This document shows, one piece after another, positions 26,625 to 36,124 of a stretch of 64,000 nt of DNA. Within the stretch, counting starts at the first letter, position 1; each line of letters opens with the position of its first letter. The DNA lies in NCBI GenBank assembly GCA_910579265.1, contig CAJTTE010000009.1, positions 62,001-126,000 of the forward strand, in the 5' to 3' direction. Below the pieces are notes generated by a model, which saw nothing but the letters and a program-made list of their open reading frames with translations, made no database searches and was not told the DNA's origin. This DNA comes from an uncultured Ruminiclostridium sp. GTDB lineage: Bacteria > Bacillota > Clostridia > Oscillospirales > Ruminococcaceae. The translations under genes and the position numbers were made by a program.

Positions 26625-27023
26625 ATGCAGATCACCGATACTATCGCAGATATGCTCACGAGAATCCGCAATGCCAATTCGGCAAAGCATCCTTCTGTTG
26701 ATATTCCCTGCTCCAATATGAAAAAGCAGATCGCTCAGATACTCGTTGACGAGGGTTATATCAAAAACTTTCGCGTAATCGAGGACAATAAGCAGGGTAT
26801 CATCAGAATCACTCTCAAATATACAGAAAACAGACAGCAGGTTATTACCGGACTTCGCAGAGTAAGCAAACCGGGTCTCAGAATTTATTCAAACAGCAAG
26901 GATATGCCCAAGGTAATGAAGGGTCTTGGAATCGCAATAGTTTCCACCTCCAAGGGCGTTATGACTGACAGAGCGGCAAGAGCCGCGCATGTCGGCGGCG
27001 AAGTCCTTGCGTTTGTATGGTAA
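26625..27023 (+). CDS. rpsH: 30S ribosomal protein S8
   Basis: A 132-residue protein, MQITDTIADMLTRIRNAN, with the conserved STSKGVMTDRAARAAHVGGE near the C-terminus. The ATG at 26625 matches the family start; an ATG at 26613 directly overlaps the AAAGGA site. S8 binds 16S rRNA and represses the spc operon in E. coli. Confidence 0.95.
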   Translation: MQITDTIADMLTRIRNANSAKHPSVDIPCSNMKKQIAQILVDEGYIKNFRVIEDNKQGIIRITLKYTENRQQVITGLRRVSKPGLRIYSNSKDMPKVMKGLGIAIVSTSKGVMTDRAARAAHVGGEVLAFVW

Positions 27024-27036
27024 GGAGGAACAGAAT

Positions 27037-27582
27037 ATGTCAAGAATTGGTAGAGCACCTATTGCTGTTCCTGCCGGCGTCGACGTTAAGGTTGACGGAA
27101 ACGCAGTTACAGTAAAGGGACCCAAGGGTACCCTTACAAAGGAATTTAAGCCTCAGATGGCAATTACGGTGGAGGACGGACAGGTAAAGGTCACACGTCC
27201 CGACGATGAGGCGGAAAACCGTGCGCTTCACGGACTTACAAGAACGCTTATCAATAATATGATCGAAGGCGTTACCAACGGATTCTCAAAGACACTTGAG
27301 ATAAACGGCGTAGGTTACAGATGCCAGAAGCAGGGAAAGGATCTCAATCTTACGCTGGGATTTTCACACCCCGTTGTCGTATCTGATACCGAGGACATCA
27401 CCATTGAGTCCCCTCAGCCCAACCAGATTATCATAAAGGGTATAGATAAGCAGAAGGTGGGACAATTTGCCGCCGAGGTAAGAGGCATACGTCCGCCCGA
27501 GCCATATAAGGGCAAGGGAATCAAGTATGCGGACGAGGTAATCCGCCGTAAGGAAGGAAAAGCCGCCAAAGGTAAAAAGTAA
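27037..27582 (+). CDS. rplF: 50S ribosomal protein L6
   Basis: A 181-residue protein, MSRIGRAPIAVPAGVDV, with the C-terminal signature RPPEPYKGKGIKY. AAGGAGGAA precedes the ATG. The earlier start inside rpsH is rejected because it adds an unrelated extension. Confidence 0.97.
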   Translation: MSRIGRAPIAVPAGVDVKVDGNAVTVKGPKGTLTKEFKPQMAITVEDGQVKVTRPDDEAENRALHGLTRTLINNMIEGVTNGFSKTLEINGVGYRCQKQGKDLNLTLGFSHPVVVSDTEDITIESPQPNQIIIKGIDKQKVGQFAAEVRGIRPPEPYKGKGIKYADEVIRRKEGKAAKGKK

Positions 27583-27716
27583 GGTAGTAAAGGTTCGGGA
27601 AAGCCCTGAGGAAGCACTGCGCCGGCAGATGTGGATGGGTTTTTGCGGACAGATCACATTTGTACCGTATAAGCGGGTGCAGATGTTCCTCGTTAGGAAA
27701 GGATTGGTCATAAGCA

Positions 27717-28076
27717 ATGATTAAAATAATCGACAAAAAGGAAAACAGAATCAAGCGTCATAAGAGAGTCCGCGGTAAGATCAGCGGCACTTCTTCATGT
27801 CCCCGCCTTAACGTTTTCCGTTCCGCAAAGCATATTTACGCACAGCTCATAGACGATGAGGCAGGTGTAACTCTCTGCTCCGCCTCAACACTGGAAAAAG
27901 GCTTTGAAGGCTTCGGCGGTAACGCAGAGGCAGCCAAGAAGATCGGAATGAAGCTGGCCGAAAAGGCTAAGGAAAAAGGAATCGTCGACGTAGTGTTCGA
28001 CCGTTCCGGATATGTATATCACGGCAGAGTAGCGGCGCTGGCAGAAGGCGCTCGTGAAGGCGGACTGAATTTCTAA
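27717..28076 (+). CDS. rplR: 50S ribosomal protein L18
   Basis: A 119-residue protein with KRHKRVRGKISGTSSCPRLN and FDRSGYVYHGRVAALAEGAR. It binds 5S rRNA with L5. The 134-base gap before it contains no gene; GTTAGGAAAGGA is upstream of the ATG. Confidence 0.97.
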   Translation: MIKIIDKKENRIKRHKRVRGKISGTSSCPRLNVFRSAKHIYAQLIDDEAGVTLCSASTLEKGFEGFGGNAEAAKKIGMKLAEKAKEKGIVDVVFDRSGYVYHGRVAALAEGAREGGLNF

Positions 28077-28093
28077 AGAAGGAGGAAATAATT

Positions 28094-28594
28094 TTGGCAC
28101 TTATAGACGCATCAAAATTGGAGCTTTCCGAAAAGGTCGTTGCAATCAACAGAGTAAGCAAGACCGTTCAGGGCGGACGTATAATGAAGTTCAGCGCGCT
28201 GGTGGTAGTCGGTGACGGCAACGGAATCGTAGGTTTCGGAATGGGTAAGTCCAACGAAGTTCCCGATGCAATCCGCAAGGGAATCGAGGACGCGAAGAAA
28301 AATCTTGTTAAGATCTCTTTGAAGGGCACCACAATACCTCATGAGGTAGTAGGTAAGTTCGGCGCAGGAGCAGTTCTTATGAAGCCCGCTCCCGAAGGTA
28401 CCGGCGTTATCGCAGGCGGCCCCGTTCGTTCCGTAATCGAGATGGCAGGAATAAAGAACATCAGAACAAAATCTCTTCGTTCCAACAATCCCTGCAACGT
28501 GGTAAGAGCTACTATGGCAGGTCTTACATCTCTTAGAGATGCCGAGCAGGTTGCAGCGCTCAGAGGCAAGACTGTTAAAGAAATTTTCAACTAA
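28094..28594 (+). CDS. rpsE: 30S ribosomal protein S5
   Basis: A 166-residue protein with VNRVSKT-like VAINRVSKTVQGGRI, GVGYG-type GFGMGKSNEVPDAI and NPCNVVRATMAGL. It starts at TTG, preceded by AAGGAGGAA. S5 helps with decoding accuracy and mRNA unwinding at the entry site. Confidence 0.96.
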   Translation: MALIDASKLELSEKVVAINRVSKTVQGGRIMKFSALVVVGDGNGIVGFGMGKSNEVPDAIRKGIEDAKKNLVKISLKGTTIPHEVVGKFGAGAVLMKPAPEGTGVIAGGPVRSVIEMAGIKNIRTKSLRSNNPCNVVRATMAGLTSLRDAEQVAALRGKTVKEIFN

Positions 28595-28613
28595 TTGAAA
28601 GGAAACTACCAAA

Positions 28614-28790
28614 ATGGCAAAAAAGATCAGGCTGGTTAAATCATTGGTAGGACGCAAGGACAGTCACATCGCCACGGCAAATTCTCTCGGACTTCGTAAA
28701 ATCGGCGACACGACAGTTCAGCCCGACAATGCGGCAACCAACGGTAAAATCAAGGCTATAAGCTATTTAATCGAGGTTACCGAAGAGTAA
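28614..28790 (+). CDS. rpmD: 50S ribosomal protein L30
   Basis: A 58-residue protein, MAKKIRLVKSLVGRKDS, with LGLRKIGDTT and a C-terminal ISYLIEVTEE, in the expected place between rpsE and rplO. GAAAGGAAA precedes the ATG. It is too short for many ORF filters but clear by sequence and order. Confidence 0.95.
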   Translation: MAKKIRLVKSLVGRKDSHIATANSLGLRKIGDTTVQPDNAATNGKIKAISYLIEVTEE

Positions 28791-28821
28791 CTATTCAAAT
28801 CTAAGGAGGTGTAACTAACCA

Positions 28822-29268
28822 ATGAAGCTACACGAATTATCACCCGCTCCCGGCTCTACGAGAGAGGTTAAGCGTATAGGACGCGGACACGGCTCAGGCT
28901 GGGGCAAGACGGCGGGCAAGGGACACAAGGGTCAGTGGGCTCGTTCGGGCGGCGGCGTCAAGCCCGGCTTTGAAGGCGGTCAGACCAAGCTGGCTATGCG
29001 TATCCCTAAGCGCGGATTCAACAACAAGAATTTTGCTACCGTTTACGCTACGGTCAATGTATCCGATCTTGAAGCAAGATTCGAGAACGGCGCAGTCATT
29101 GACGAGGCGGCAATCGTTGAGGCGGGGCTTATTAAAAAGACCTTTGACGGAATCAAGGTTCTGGGCAGAGGCGAAATTACTAAATCTCTCACAGTGAAGG
29201 CGGCAAAGTTTTCCGAGAGCGCAAAGGCAAAGATAGAAGGCGCAGGCGGAAAGGCTGAGGTGATCTGA
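28822..29268 (+). CDS. rplO: 50S ribosomal protein L15
   Basis: A 148-residue protein, MKLHELSPAPGSTREVKR, with the glycine-rich RGHGSGWGKTAGKGHKGQ and GFEGGQTKLAMRIPKRGF. AAGGAGGTG lies upstream. Its stop overlaps the secY start (TGATG). Confidence 0.97.
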   Translation: MKLHELSPAPGSTREVKRIGRGHGSGWGKTAGKGHKGQWARSGGGVKPGFEGGQTKLAMRIPKRGFNNKNFATVYATVNVSDLEARFENGAVIDEAAIVEAGLIKKTFDGIKVLGRGEITKSLTVKAAKFSESAKAKIEGAGGKAEVI

Positions 29269-30572
29269 TGTTTGAAGTTTTCCGAAACGCATGGAAGCTG
29301 CCAGACTTAAGGAAAAAAGTTCTTTACACATTGTTCATCATTTTAATTTTCCGCTTAGGAGCAAGCATATTTGTTCCTTTTCTGGATTCGAATGCAATCG
29401 CAGGTATTTTAGGCACCAATCAAACAGACGGTAACCTGTTTAAATACTGGGATGCAATGACGGGCGGCTCGCTCAGTCAGGGTACTTTATTTGCAATGTC
29501 CATCACCCCTTATATTAACGCTTCTATCATTATCCAGCTTCTTACGGTGGCTATAAAGCCTCTCGAAAGGCTGGCCAAAGAGGGCGACGAGGGCAGAAAA
29601 AAACTCAATAAGATAAATAAGCTTGTTGCATTGGGCCTGGCGATATTCCAGGCAGTTGCGTTCTATATTACGCTTCGCAACGGCGGCGCTGTTCACTATA
29701 AATCAGGTTTTGAAGGTGTTCTGGCCGCCATTACGATCGTAGCCTGTTTCGTGGCGGGCGCATCGCTTATTATCTGGTTGGGTGATCAGATCAGCGAAAA
29801 AGGTATCGGAAACGGTATTTCCATGATCCTGTTTGCAGGTATTGTATCCAGAATGCCCAATGACATTTACGGGCTTGTGATGACGATGCAGGCGGGCGAA
29901 CTTAAGAACGTCATTCTCGTTCCCATAATTCTGGTTATTTACGTCGCTATGATCACGTTAGTCGTTTTGATGACCAATGCGGAAAGAAAAATTCCCGTTC
30001 AGTACGCTAAACGTGTAGTTGGCAGAAAAATGTACGGCGGTCAGTCTACCTACATCCCTATAAAGGTTGCCATGACAGGCGTTATGCCTATTATTTTCGC
30101 AATGTCCATCATGTCCCTTCCTTCGACAATATGTTATTTCTTCCATATTGACGGAAGAGGAACATCATTCTGGGACGGATTTGTAAGACTGTTCAGCACA
30201 TCAAGCTGGCTGTATGCGCTGCTTTACTTCCTGCTTATCATCGGATTCAACTATTTCTATGTAGCCATCACTTATAATCCGATACAGATAGCGAACGACC
30301 TTAAGAAAAATAACGGAGCTATTCCCGGATACAGACCGGGTCAGCCAACCGCAGATTTCATCAACAATTCGCTTACGAAGGTTACACTTATCGGAGCGAT
30401 ATTCCTGGGATTCATAGCAATATTCCCCATTATTTTCCAGAATGTATCGGGAATCACAGGGCTTTCACTCGGAGGAACAACGATCCTTATCGTGGTCGGT
30501 GTTGCACTTGAGACGATGAGATCCCTGGAAAGCCAGATGATGATGAGACATCACAAGGGATTTCTTGAGTAA
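29268..30572 (+). CDS. secY: Preprotein translocase subunit SecY
   Basis: A 434-residue membrane protein with about ten hydrophobic segments. It begins with the SecY pattern FRNAWKLPDLRKKVLYT and has GGSLSQGTLFAMSITPYINA, NAERKIPVQYAKRV in the cytosolic loop, and RPGQPTADFINN near the C-terminal loops that contact SecA and the ribosome. It forms the protein-conducting channel with SecE and SecG. It is translationally coupled to rplO, the usual spc operon position. A 195-base gap with no gene separates it from adk. Confidence 0.97.
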   Translation: MFEVFRNAWKLPDLRKKVLYTLFIILIFRLGASIFVPFLDSNAIAGILGTNQTDGNLFKYWDAMTGGSLSQGTLFAMSITPYINASIIIQLLTVAIKPLERLAKEGDEGRKKLNKINKLVALGLAIFQAVAFYITLRNGGAVHYKSGFEGVLAAITIVACFVAGASLIIWLGDQISEKGIGNGISMILFAGIVSRMPNDIYGLVMTMQAGELKNVILVPIILVIYVAMITLVVLMTNAERKIPVQYAKRVVGRKMYGGQSTYIPIKVAMTGVMPIIFAMSIMSLPSTICYFFHIDGRGTSFWDGFVRLFSTSSWLYALLYFLLIIGFNYFYVAITYNPIQIANDLKKNNGAIPGYRPGQPTADFINNSLTKVTLIGAIFLGFIAIFPIIFQNVSGITGLSLGGTTILIVVGVALETMRSLESQMMMRHHKGFLE

Positions 30573-30767
30573 AAAACGTATCAGTGGTGAGAATCAACAA
30601 AGGAAAAACAGAGACGGTCCGAAGTCGCAGACAGCCGGAAAAAGATTATATATGCTTCAGAATCCGAATGTTGAATCCCGGCTTCTTCCGTTCAATTTCC
30701 TATGACTACTCATATGTAAAAAGAAAAGCATCAGCCGTAAATCAATACGGGCAGAAAGGACGCTTTT

Positions 30768-31400
30768 ATGAATTTGATTTTTTTAGGTGCTCCCGGGGCA
30801 GGCAAGGGCACGCAGGCGGAAATAGTCTGCGACAAGCTCAGTATCCCCGCAATCTCTACGGGCAATATGCTCAGAGAGGCCGTTAAGAACGGTACTCCCG
30901 CAGGTCTCGCCGCAAAGGAAAAGATGGACAAGGGAGATCTGGTTCCCGATGATGTGGTAATAGGCATTCTTAAGGACAGAATCGCACAGGATGACTGTAA
31001 AAACGGTTTTATCCTGGACGGCTTCCCCAGAACGGTGGAGCAGGCGGAGGCTCTTGAAAAGATGGGCGTTAAGATCGATAAGGTCATCGAGATTCATGTT
31101 CCGGATGAAAAGATAATTGCGCGTCTTTCGGGCAGAAGAGTCTGCGAGGGCTGCGGGGCATCCTATCATCTTGACTACAAGCCCACAAAGTCTGAGGGCG
31201 TATGCGACGCCTGCGGCGCAAAGGTTATACAGCGCGTTGACGATAAGCCCGAAACGGTATTATCAAGGCTTGAAACTTACCGCGAAAAAACAGCTCCCCT
31301 TAAGGGATATTATGAGGGTAAGGGCATATTAAAAACCGTGGAGGGTCAGGAAGAGATCGCTGATACGGCAAGACTGACTCTGGCGGCAATCGAAGGATGA
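30768..31400 (+). CDS. adk: Adenylate kinase
   Basis: A 210-residue enzyme with the P-loop GAPGAGKGTQ, the DGFPRTVEQAEAL nucleotide site and a lid that carries CEGCG and CDACG pairs, the zinc-binding form common in Gram-positive bacteria. It interconverts ATP plus AMP with two ADP. AAAGGACG precedes the ATG. Location between secY and map is the normal order. Confidence 0.97.
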   Translation: MNLIFLGAPGAGKGTQAEIVCDKLSIPAISTGNMLREAVKNGTPAGLAAKEKMDKGDLVPDDVVIGILKDRIAQDDCKNGFILDGFPRTVEQAEALEKMGVKIDKVIEIHVPDEKIIARLSGRRVCEGCGASYHLDYKPTKSEGVCDACGAKVIQRVDDKPETVLSRLETYREKTAPLKGYYEGKGILKTVEGQEEIADTARLTLAAIEG

Positions 31401-31404
31401 GATA

Positions 31405-32160
31405 ATGATTCAGGTAAAATCCGCAAAAGATATCAAGTCTATGATGAAGGCATGTGAGCTTTCCCAACAGGTACTCATGTATGCAGGAGAGATCATGAAG
31501 GCGGGAATGTCCACATTGGAGCTTGACAGACACATTCACGATTTTATTTTGAAGCATGGAGGAAAGCCTTCATTTCTGGGACTGTACGGCTTTCCCGGAA
31601 GCGCTTGCATATCCGTCAACGAGGAGCTTATTCACGGGATCCCAAGCGGAAATAAGATCATAAAGGACGGAGATATCGTTTCGGTGGATGTGGGAGCATG
31701 TGTTGAAGGCTTTCACGGAGACAACGCATACACCTTTACCGTAGGAAGCGTTTTACCGGAAACCCAAAAGCTCTTGAAGACCACCGAAGAAAGTCTTTAC
31801 GAGGGTATCAAAATGGCCCGTAAGGGAAACAGGATAGGGGATATCGGAAACGCTATCCAAACATGCTGTGAAAAAAAGGGATACTTTATTGTAAAGAAGT
31901 ATATCGGTCACGGCGTGGGCAAAGACATGCATGAGGATCCGGAGGTCCCCAATTACGGCAAGCCGGGAAGAGGTCCGAGGCTTATACCCGGAATGACTAT
32001 AGCCATTGAACCAATGGTAAATATGTCTACGGAAAGCGTAAAGGTTCTGGATGACAACTGGACCGTAACAGAAGGCAACGGTAAAATGTGCGCCCATTTT
32101 GAGCATACCGTTCTGATAACCGAGGGAGATCCTGTCATTATGACACAGATAAGTCATTGA
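31405..32160 (+). CDS. map: Methionine aminopeptidase, type I
   Basis: A 251-residue enzyme with the metal ligands in place: VDVGACVEGFHGDNA (two aspartates), GHGVGKDMHEDPEVPNYG (histidine), IAIEPMVN (glutamate) and the final glutamate in FEHTVLITEGDP. It removes the initiator methionine from new proteins. It starts four bases after adk ends. Confidence 0.97.
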   Translation: MIQVKSAKDIKSMMKACELSQQVLMYAGEIMKAGMSTLELDRHIHDFILKHGGKPSFLGLYGFPGSACISVNEELIHGIPSGNKIIKDGDIVSVDVGACVEGFHGDNAYTFTVGSVLPETQKLLKTTEESLYEGIKMARKGNRIGDIGNAIQTCCEKKGYFIVKKYIGHGVGKDMHEDPEVPNYGKPGRGPRLIPGMTIAIEPMVNMSTESVKVLDDNWTVTEGNGKMCAHFEHTVLITEGDPVIMTQISH

Positions 32161-32271
32161 CGCACAGTACTGAAATTCTCCTTTCAGGTAGGGAGATCAG
32201 AATCAGACTGTCTTTAACCGGCAGGGACGTGCCGGATCTCTCATACTTTAAGGGAAGAAGCGACGGTAGAT

Positions 32272-32529
32272 ATGGAAATTATAAAAGGCAGCGTGGTGGT
32301 CAGCAGGGCAGGACGCGACAAGGGCTATTTTATGGCGGTAGTCGGTGAGGATAAAGGCATACTTTTAGTTGCCGACGGAAAAGAACGTCCAATCGGCAGA
32401 CCTAAACGCAAGAACCCCAAACACTTGCAGAAAACCAATCACAGAATTGAGTTGGAGCAATTGACGGATAAAAAACTCAGAGTATTTCTGAGAAATTTGA
32501 GTACGTTTGAGGAAAAAGGGCAAGCTTGA
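32272..32529 (+). CDS. KOW-domain RNA-binding protein (L14e/L6e/L27e-like)
   Basis: An 85-residue basic protein starting MEIIKGSVVVSRAGRDKG, a KOW motif, followed by PIGRPKRKNPKHLQKTNHRI. Genes of this type stand between map and infA in many Clostridia and resemble small eukaryotic or archaeal L14e proteins. Its precise role is not established; RNA or ribosome binding is inferred from the fold and the operon. Confidence 0.88.
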   Translation: MEIIKGSVVVSRAGRDKGYFMAVVGEDKGILLVADGKERPIGRPKRKNPKHLQKTNHRIELEQLTDKKLRVFLRNLSTFEEKGQA

Positions 32530-32644
32530 AGCATTCTCGACAGATAACAACAAAAAAATTACACTTCCGGGTGTAAAATGTATTCAAGATGTCGTATGCG
32601 GCATATGCCGCGGAATTTCCTCCGGTGGAAAGGAAGATCATAGT

Positions 32645-32863
32645 TTGTCCAAGGAAGATGTAATCGAAGTAGAAGGCGTAATTCAGGAAGCATTGCCCAA
32701 TGCAATGTTTAATGTTAAGCTTTCCAACGGTCATGTGATTTTAGCTCATGTCAGCGGCAAGCTGCGCATGAATTATATTCGCATTCTGCCGGGAGATAAG
32801 GTGACTATAGAGATGTCTCCTTATGATCTGACAAAGGGCAGAATAACCTGGAGAGCGAAATAA
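32645..32863 (+). CDS. infA: Translation initiation factor IF-1
   Basis: A 72-residue OB-fold protein, exactly the usual length: MSKEDVIEVEGVIQEALPN, then HVSGKLRMNYIRILPGD and RGRITWR-like KGRITWRAK. It starts at TTG with GAAAGGAAG upstream; the longer frame from 32507 overlaps the KOW gene and is not needed. It blocks the A site during initiation. Confidence 0.96.
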   Translation: MSKEDVIEVEGVIQEALPNAMFNVKLSNGHVILAHVSGKLRMNYIRILPGDKVTIEMSPYDLTKGRITWRAK

Positions 32864-32960
32864 TTCCGCCGCAAAGCAACACCTATTTTCACGTATGCAT
32901 CAAGCAGGCGGTATTCAGAAGCCGAAGCGTGAAAAAGCTCTCAGAAAGGAAGTAACCGAA

Positions 32961-33074
32961 ATGAAAGTAAGACCTTCAGTAAAGCCTATGTGCGACAAGT
33001 GCAAGGTAATCAAGCGCAAGGGTAGAGTTATGGTTATCTGTAAAGACCCTAAGCATAAACAAAGACAGGGCTGA
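32961..33074 (+). CDS. rpmJ: 50S ribosomal protein L36, zinc type
   Basis: A 37-residue protein, MKVRPSVKPMCDKCKVIKRK. Cys11, Cys14, Cys27 and His33 are the zinc ligands of the cysteine-containing form. AGAAAGGAAG precedes the ATG. Order between infA and rpsM is standard. Confidence 0.96.
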   Translation: MKVRPSVKPMCDKCKVIKRKGRVMVICKDPKHKQRQG

Positions 33075-33172
33075 TGCCCCATCAAAACAGGAGGTGAAGG
33101 GTGATTTCACCCGTCGCCGGCTTTTAGAAAAGGAAGCATGCGCGCCTCTGTTGGAAAGGAAAGGTTTAAAGT

Positions 33173-33541
33173 ATGGCAAGAATCGCCGGTGTGGATCTGC
33201 CTAAGGAAAAGCGCGTTGAGATCGGCTTGACTTATGTTTACGGAATAGGCAGAAAATCCGCAAATGACATTTTAGCAGCAGCGGGCGTTAATCCCGATAC
33301 CCGTGTTAAGGATCTTACCGAGGATCAGGAAGCTAAGATCCGTGAAGTAATCGATGCAAATTACCGTGTGGAAGGCGACCTTCGTCGCGAGGTTGCTCTT
33401 AACATCAAGCGTTTGGTAGAAATAAACTGCTACCGTGGTATCCGTCATCGCAAGGGACTTCCCGTAAGAGGACAGAGAACAAAAACTAACGCAAGAACAC
33501 GCAAGGGACCCGCTAAGACAATAGCTAACAAGAAAAAGTAA
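33173..33541 (+). CDS. rpsM: 30S ribosomal protein S13
   Basis: A 122-residue protein, MARIAGVDLPKEKRVEIGL, with the helix-hairpin-helix YGIGRKSANDIL and the basic tail GLPVRGQRTKTNARTRKG. It binds the head of the small subunit and contacts the P-site tRNA. Confidence 0.97.
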   Translation: MARIAGVDLPKEKRVEIGLTYVYGIGRKSANDILAAAGVNPDTRVKDLTEDQEAKIREVIDANYRVEGDLRREVALNIKRLVEINCYRGIRHRKGLPVRGQRTKTNARTRKGPAKTIANKKK

Positions 33542-33611
33542 GATTTGACATCGGCTGAGGTACAAAACTCAAAAAGTGCGGCCGAGATTTTTACAGAAAG
33601 GAAATTAATAA

Positions 33612-34016
33612 ATGGCAGGCAACAAAGCTAATGTTAAAAAGGCAGGACTTCGCCGCCGTGACCGTAAAAATATAGAAAACGGTTCGGCACATATCCAGTC
33701 CACTTTTAACAATACAATCGTTACTATCTCCGATCTTCAGGGAAATACGCTTTCTTGGGCCAGCGCAGGCGGACTCGGTTTCAGAGGAAACAGGAAATCC
33801 ACTCCCTTCGCAGCTCAGTCGGCGGCGGAAACAGCAGCCAAGGCAGCTATGGTTCACGGTCTTAAAACCGTCGAGGTATATGTAAAGGGACCCGGCGCGG
33901 GACGTGAAGCGGCTATCAGAGCTCTCTCCGCAGCAGGCCTCGAAGTAAAGATGATAAAGGACGTAACTCCCATTCCTCACAACGGATGCCGTCCTCCCAA
34001 GAGAAGAAGAGTATAG
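33612..34016 (+). CDS. rpsK: 30S ribosomal protein S11
   Basis: A 134-residue protein with AHIQSTFNNTIVTISDLQGN, GFRGNRKSTPFAAQ and the terminal DVTPIPHNGCRPPKRRRV, the family signature. It forms part of the platform near the mRNA exit. Confidence 0.97.
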   Translation: MAGNKANVKKAGLRRRDRKNIENGSAHIQSTFNNTIVTISDLQGNTLSWASAGGLGFRGNRKSTPFAAQSAAETAAKAAMVHGLKTVEVYVKGPGAGREAAIRALSAAGLEVKMIKDVTPIPHNGCRPPKRRRV

Positions 34017-34201
34017 TTTATACTGAGCGTCGTTGCTCAGAGTCGGATAAGGATCATTGCGGACGGTATCAGAAAGATGTTTTTAAAACGGTTTTCCCGG
34101 TGCATTTCCGCAGATTACGATAAATTCCGATATCAGCATCAATAAACGTGATGAGAACAGTATGCGAAAAAAGCAGTGTTACTCAAAGAAAGGAAATTTA
34201 T

Positions 34202-34798
34202 ATGGCAGTAGATAAAACACCTGTGCTTAAAAGATGTAAAGCACTGGGAATAAGCCCGGCGGTATTAGGTTACAGCAAGGAGACCAACAGAAAGGGCAAC
34301 GGCAATCCCCGCAAGAAGGTTTCAGAATACGGTTTGCAGCTTAAGGAAAAGCAGAAGCTCAAGTTTATTTACGGTGTTCTTGAAAAGCAGTTCCATCATT
34401 ATTATGAAATGGCTATCAAGGAAGAGGGCGTAGCCGGCGAAAACCTCATCAAGCTTCTCGAATCCCGTCTCGACAATGTTGTTTTCAGAATGGGACTCGC
34501 TACAACACGCCGTGAATCGAGACAGCTTGTAGGTCACGGTCATTTTACCGTAAACGGCAAGAGAGTGGACATACCCTCCTACAGAGTTAAGGCCGGGGAT
34601 GTTATAGCGCTTTCCGAAAAGAGCAAGAAGAGCCCCAAATTCGCTCAGATCGCAGAAGCTACCAACGGCAGACTTATTCCTGTTTGGCTGGACATGAACA
34701 AGGAAGCATCCAGCGCGGTTGTTACTCGTCTTCCTCAGAGAGATGAGCTTGACTTCGAGATAGAAGAACAGCTTGTAATCGAATTGTACTCCAAATAA
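34202..34798 (+). CDS. rpsD: 30S ribosomal protein S4, zinc-free type
   Basis: A 198-residue protein with the S4 RNA-binding domain (ESRLDNVVFRMGLATTRRES, then GHFTVNGKRVDIPSYRV). The N-terminus lacks the four-cysteine cluster of the zinc form. The ATG at 34202 follows AAAGGAAA; an upstream in-frame ATG would add 18 odd residues. S4 nucleates 16S assembly. Confidence 0.96.
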   Translation: MAVDKTPVLKRCKALGISPAVLGYSKETNRKGNGNPRKKVSEYGLQLKEKQKLKFIYGVLEKQFHHYYEMAIKEEGVAGENLIKLLESRLDNVVFRMGLATTRRESRQLVGHGHFTVNGKRVDIPSYRVKAGDVIALSEKSKKSPKFAQIAEATNGRLIPVWLDMNKEASSAVVTRLPQRDELDFEIEEQLVIELYSK

Positions 34799-35090
34799 TA
34801 GCTTTAAAAAGTCATTATTTGGCGTCGAAAAATCTCTCACAGGAGGGATGATATATCCGGTGCGGTTATTTTTAATTTACAATAGAACTTATCGTAATTT
34901 AAAATTAATCGGGGCGTAATGCCCGATATTTTCTGCCACGATTTGCGGTACTTCGGATACCCGGTATAAATTTTATACGGCGCCGATCCGATTTAACTGA
35001 GGCGGAATCCCCTGAGCACAACAATTAATAGATTTACCCGCACAGCAAGTAAAGGGGGTAAATCCCGAACAGCAGGAGGGTTATTTAAGA

Positions 35091-36044
35091 ATGCTTGAAA
35101 AAATAGAAAAGCCGGAAATTGAAACCGTGAAGCTCAAGCCCGACGGAAAATACGGAATGTTCACCTTAGAACCGTTGGAGTGCGGTTTCGGCAACACGTT
35201 AGGCAACAGCCTCAGACGTGTTTTGCTCTCCTCTTTGCCCGGAGTTGCGGTTACAAGCGTTAAGATCGACGGGGTGCAGCATGAGTTTTCCACCATACCC
35301 GGAGTAAAGGAAGACGTAACCGAAATAATTCTTAATATTAAGGGTTTAATAGCTAAGATGTACGGTGAATGTCCCAAGACGGTCTATATTGAGGCGGAGG
35401 GTGAATGTGAGGTATTGGCTGGCGATATAAAAACCGACAGCGAGATAGAGATACTTGATCCCGGTATGCACATTGCCACGCTTACTCCCGGGGCAAAGCT
35501 TTGCATGGAGCTGACCTTTGACAGAGGCAGAGGCTATGTAAGCGCGGAAAAAAATAAATCCAGAACCCAGTCATCCATCGGAGTAATAGCCGTAGACAGT
35601 ATCTATACACCTGTTCTTAAGGTAAATTACTCTGTTGAAAATACCCGTGTAGGACAGCGAACCGACTTTGACAAGCTTATTATTGAGGTTTGGACTGACG
35701 GTACCATCTCCGCCAAGGAAGCGGTAAGCTATGCGGCAAAGGTTCTTTGTGAACATTTACAATTGTTCGTTGAGCTTTCCGACGAGGCAAGTCAGCCCGA
35801 GCTTATGGTGGAAAAGGACGACAAGAGCAAGGATAAGATCCTTGAAAGAACTATCGAGGATCTTGAACTCTCGGTGCGTTCATTCAACTGTCTGAAGCGT
35901 GCCAACATCAACACGGTCGAAGACTTGATTTCAAAGTCTCCCGAAGAAATGATGAAGGTGCGTAATTTAGGCAAGAAATCCTTCGACGAGGTAAATGCTA
36001 AGCTTAAAGAGCTTGGTTTTGCCCTTGCCGAGCCTGAAGAATAA
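35091..36044 (+). CDS. rpoA: DNA-directed RNA polymerase subunit alpha
   Basis: A 317-residue protein with the N-terminal dimerisation domain (MFTLEPLECGFGNTLGNSLR, RRVLLSSLPG) and a C-terminal domain (ELSVRSFNCLKRANI, then LGKKSFDEV) that binds upstream promoter DNA and regulators. GCAGGAGG lies upstream. A 292-base gap with no recognised gene separates it from rpsD. Confidence 0.97.
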   Translation: MLEKIEKPEIETVKLKPDGKYGMFTLEPLECGFGNTLGNSLRRVLLSSLPGVAVTSVKIDGVQHEFSTIPGVKEDVTEIILNIKGLIAKMYGECPKTVYIEAEGECEVLAGDIKTDSEIEILDPGMHIATLTPGAKLCMELTFDRGRGYVSAEKNKSRTQSSIGVIAVDSIYTPVLKVNYSVENTRVGQRTDFDKLIIEVWTDGTISAKEAVSYAAKVLCEHLQLFVELSDEASQPELMVEKDDKSKDKILERTIEDLELSVRSFNCLKRANINTVEDLISKSPEEMMKVRNLGKKSFDEVNAKLKELGFALAEPEE

Positions 36045-36124
36045 CGGATACGCATGGAGATGCAAAATCGAGTGCAATTTTTCTTCGGATAAACTCTGAA
36101 TGAACTCTGTACAGAAAGGAGTAT

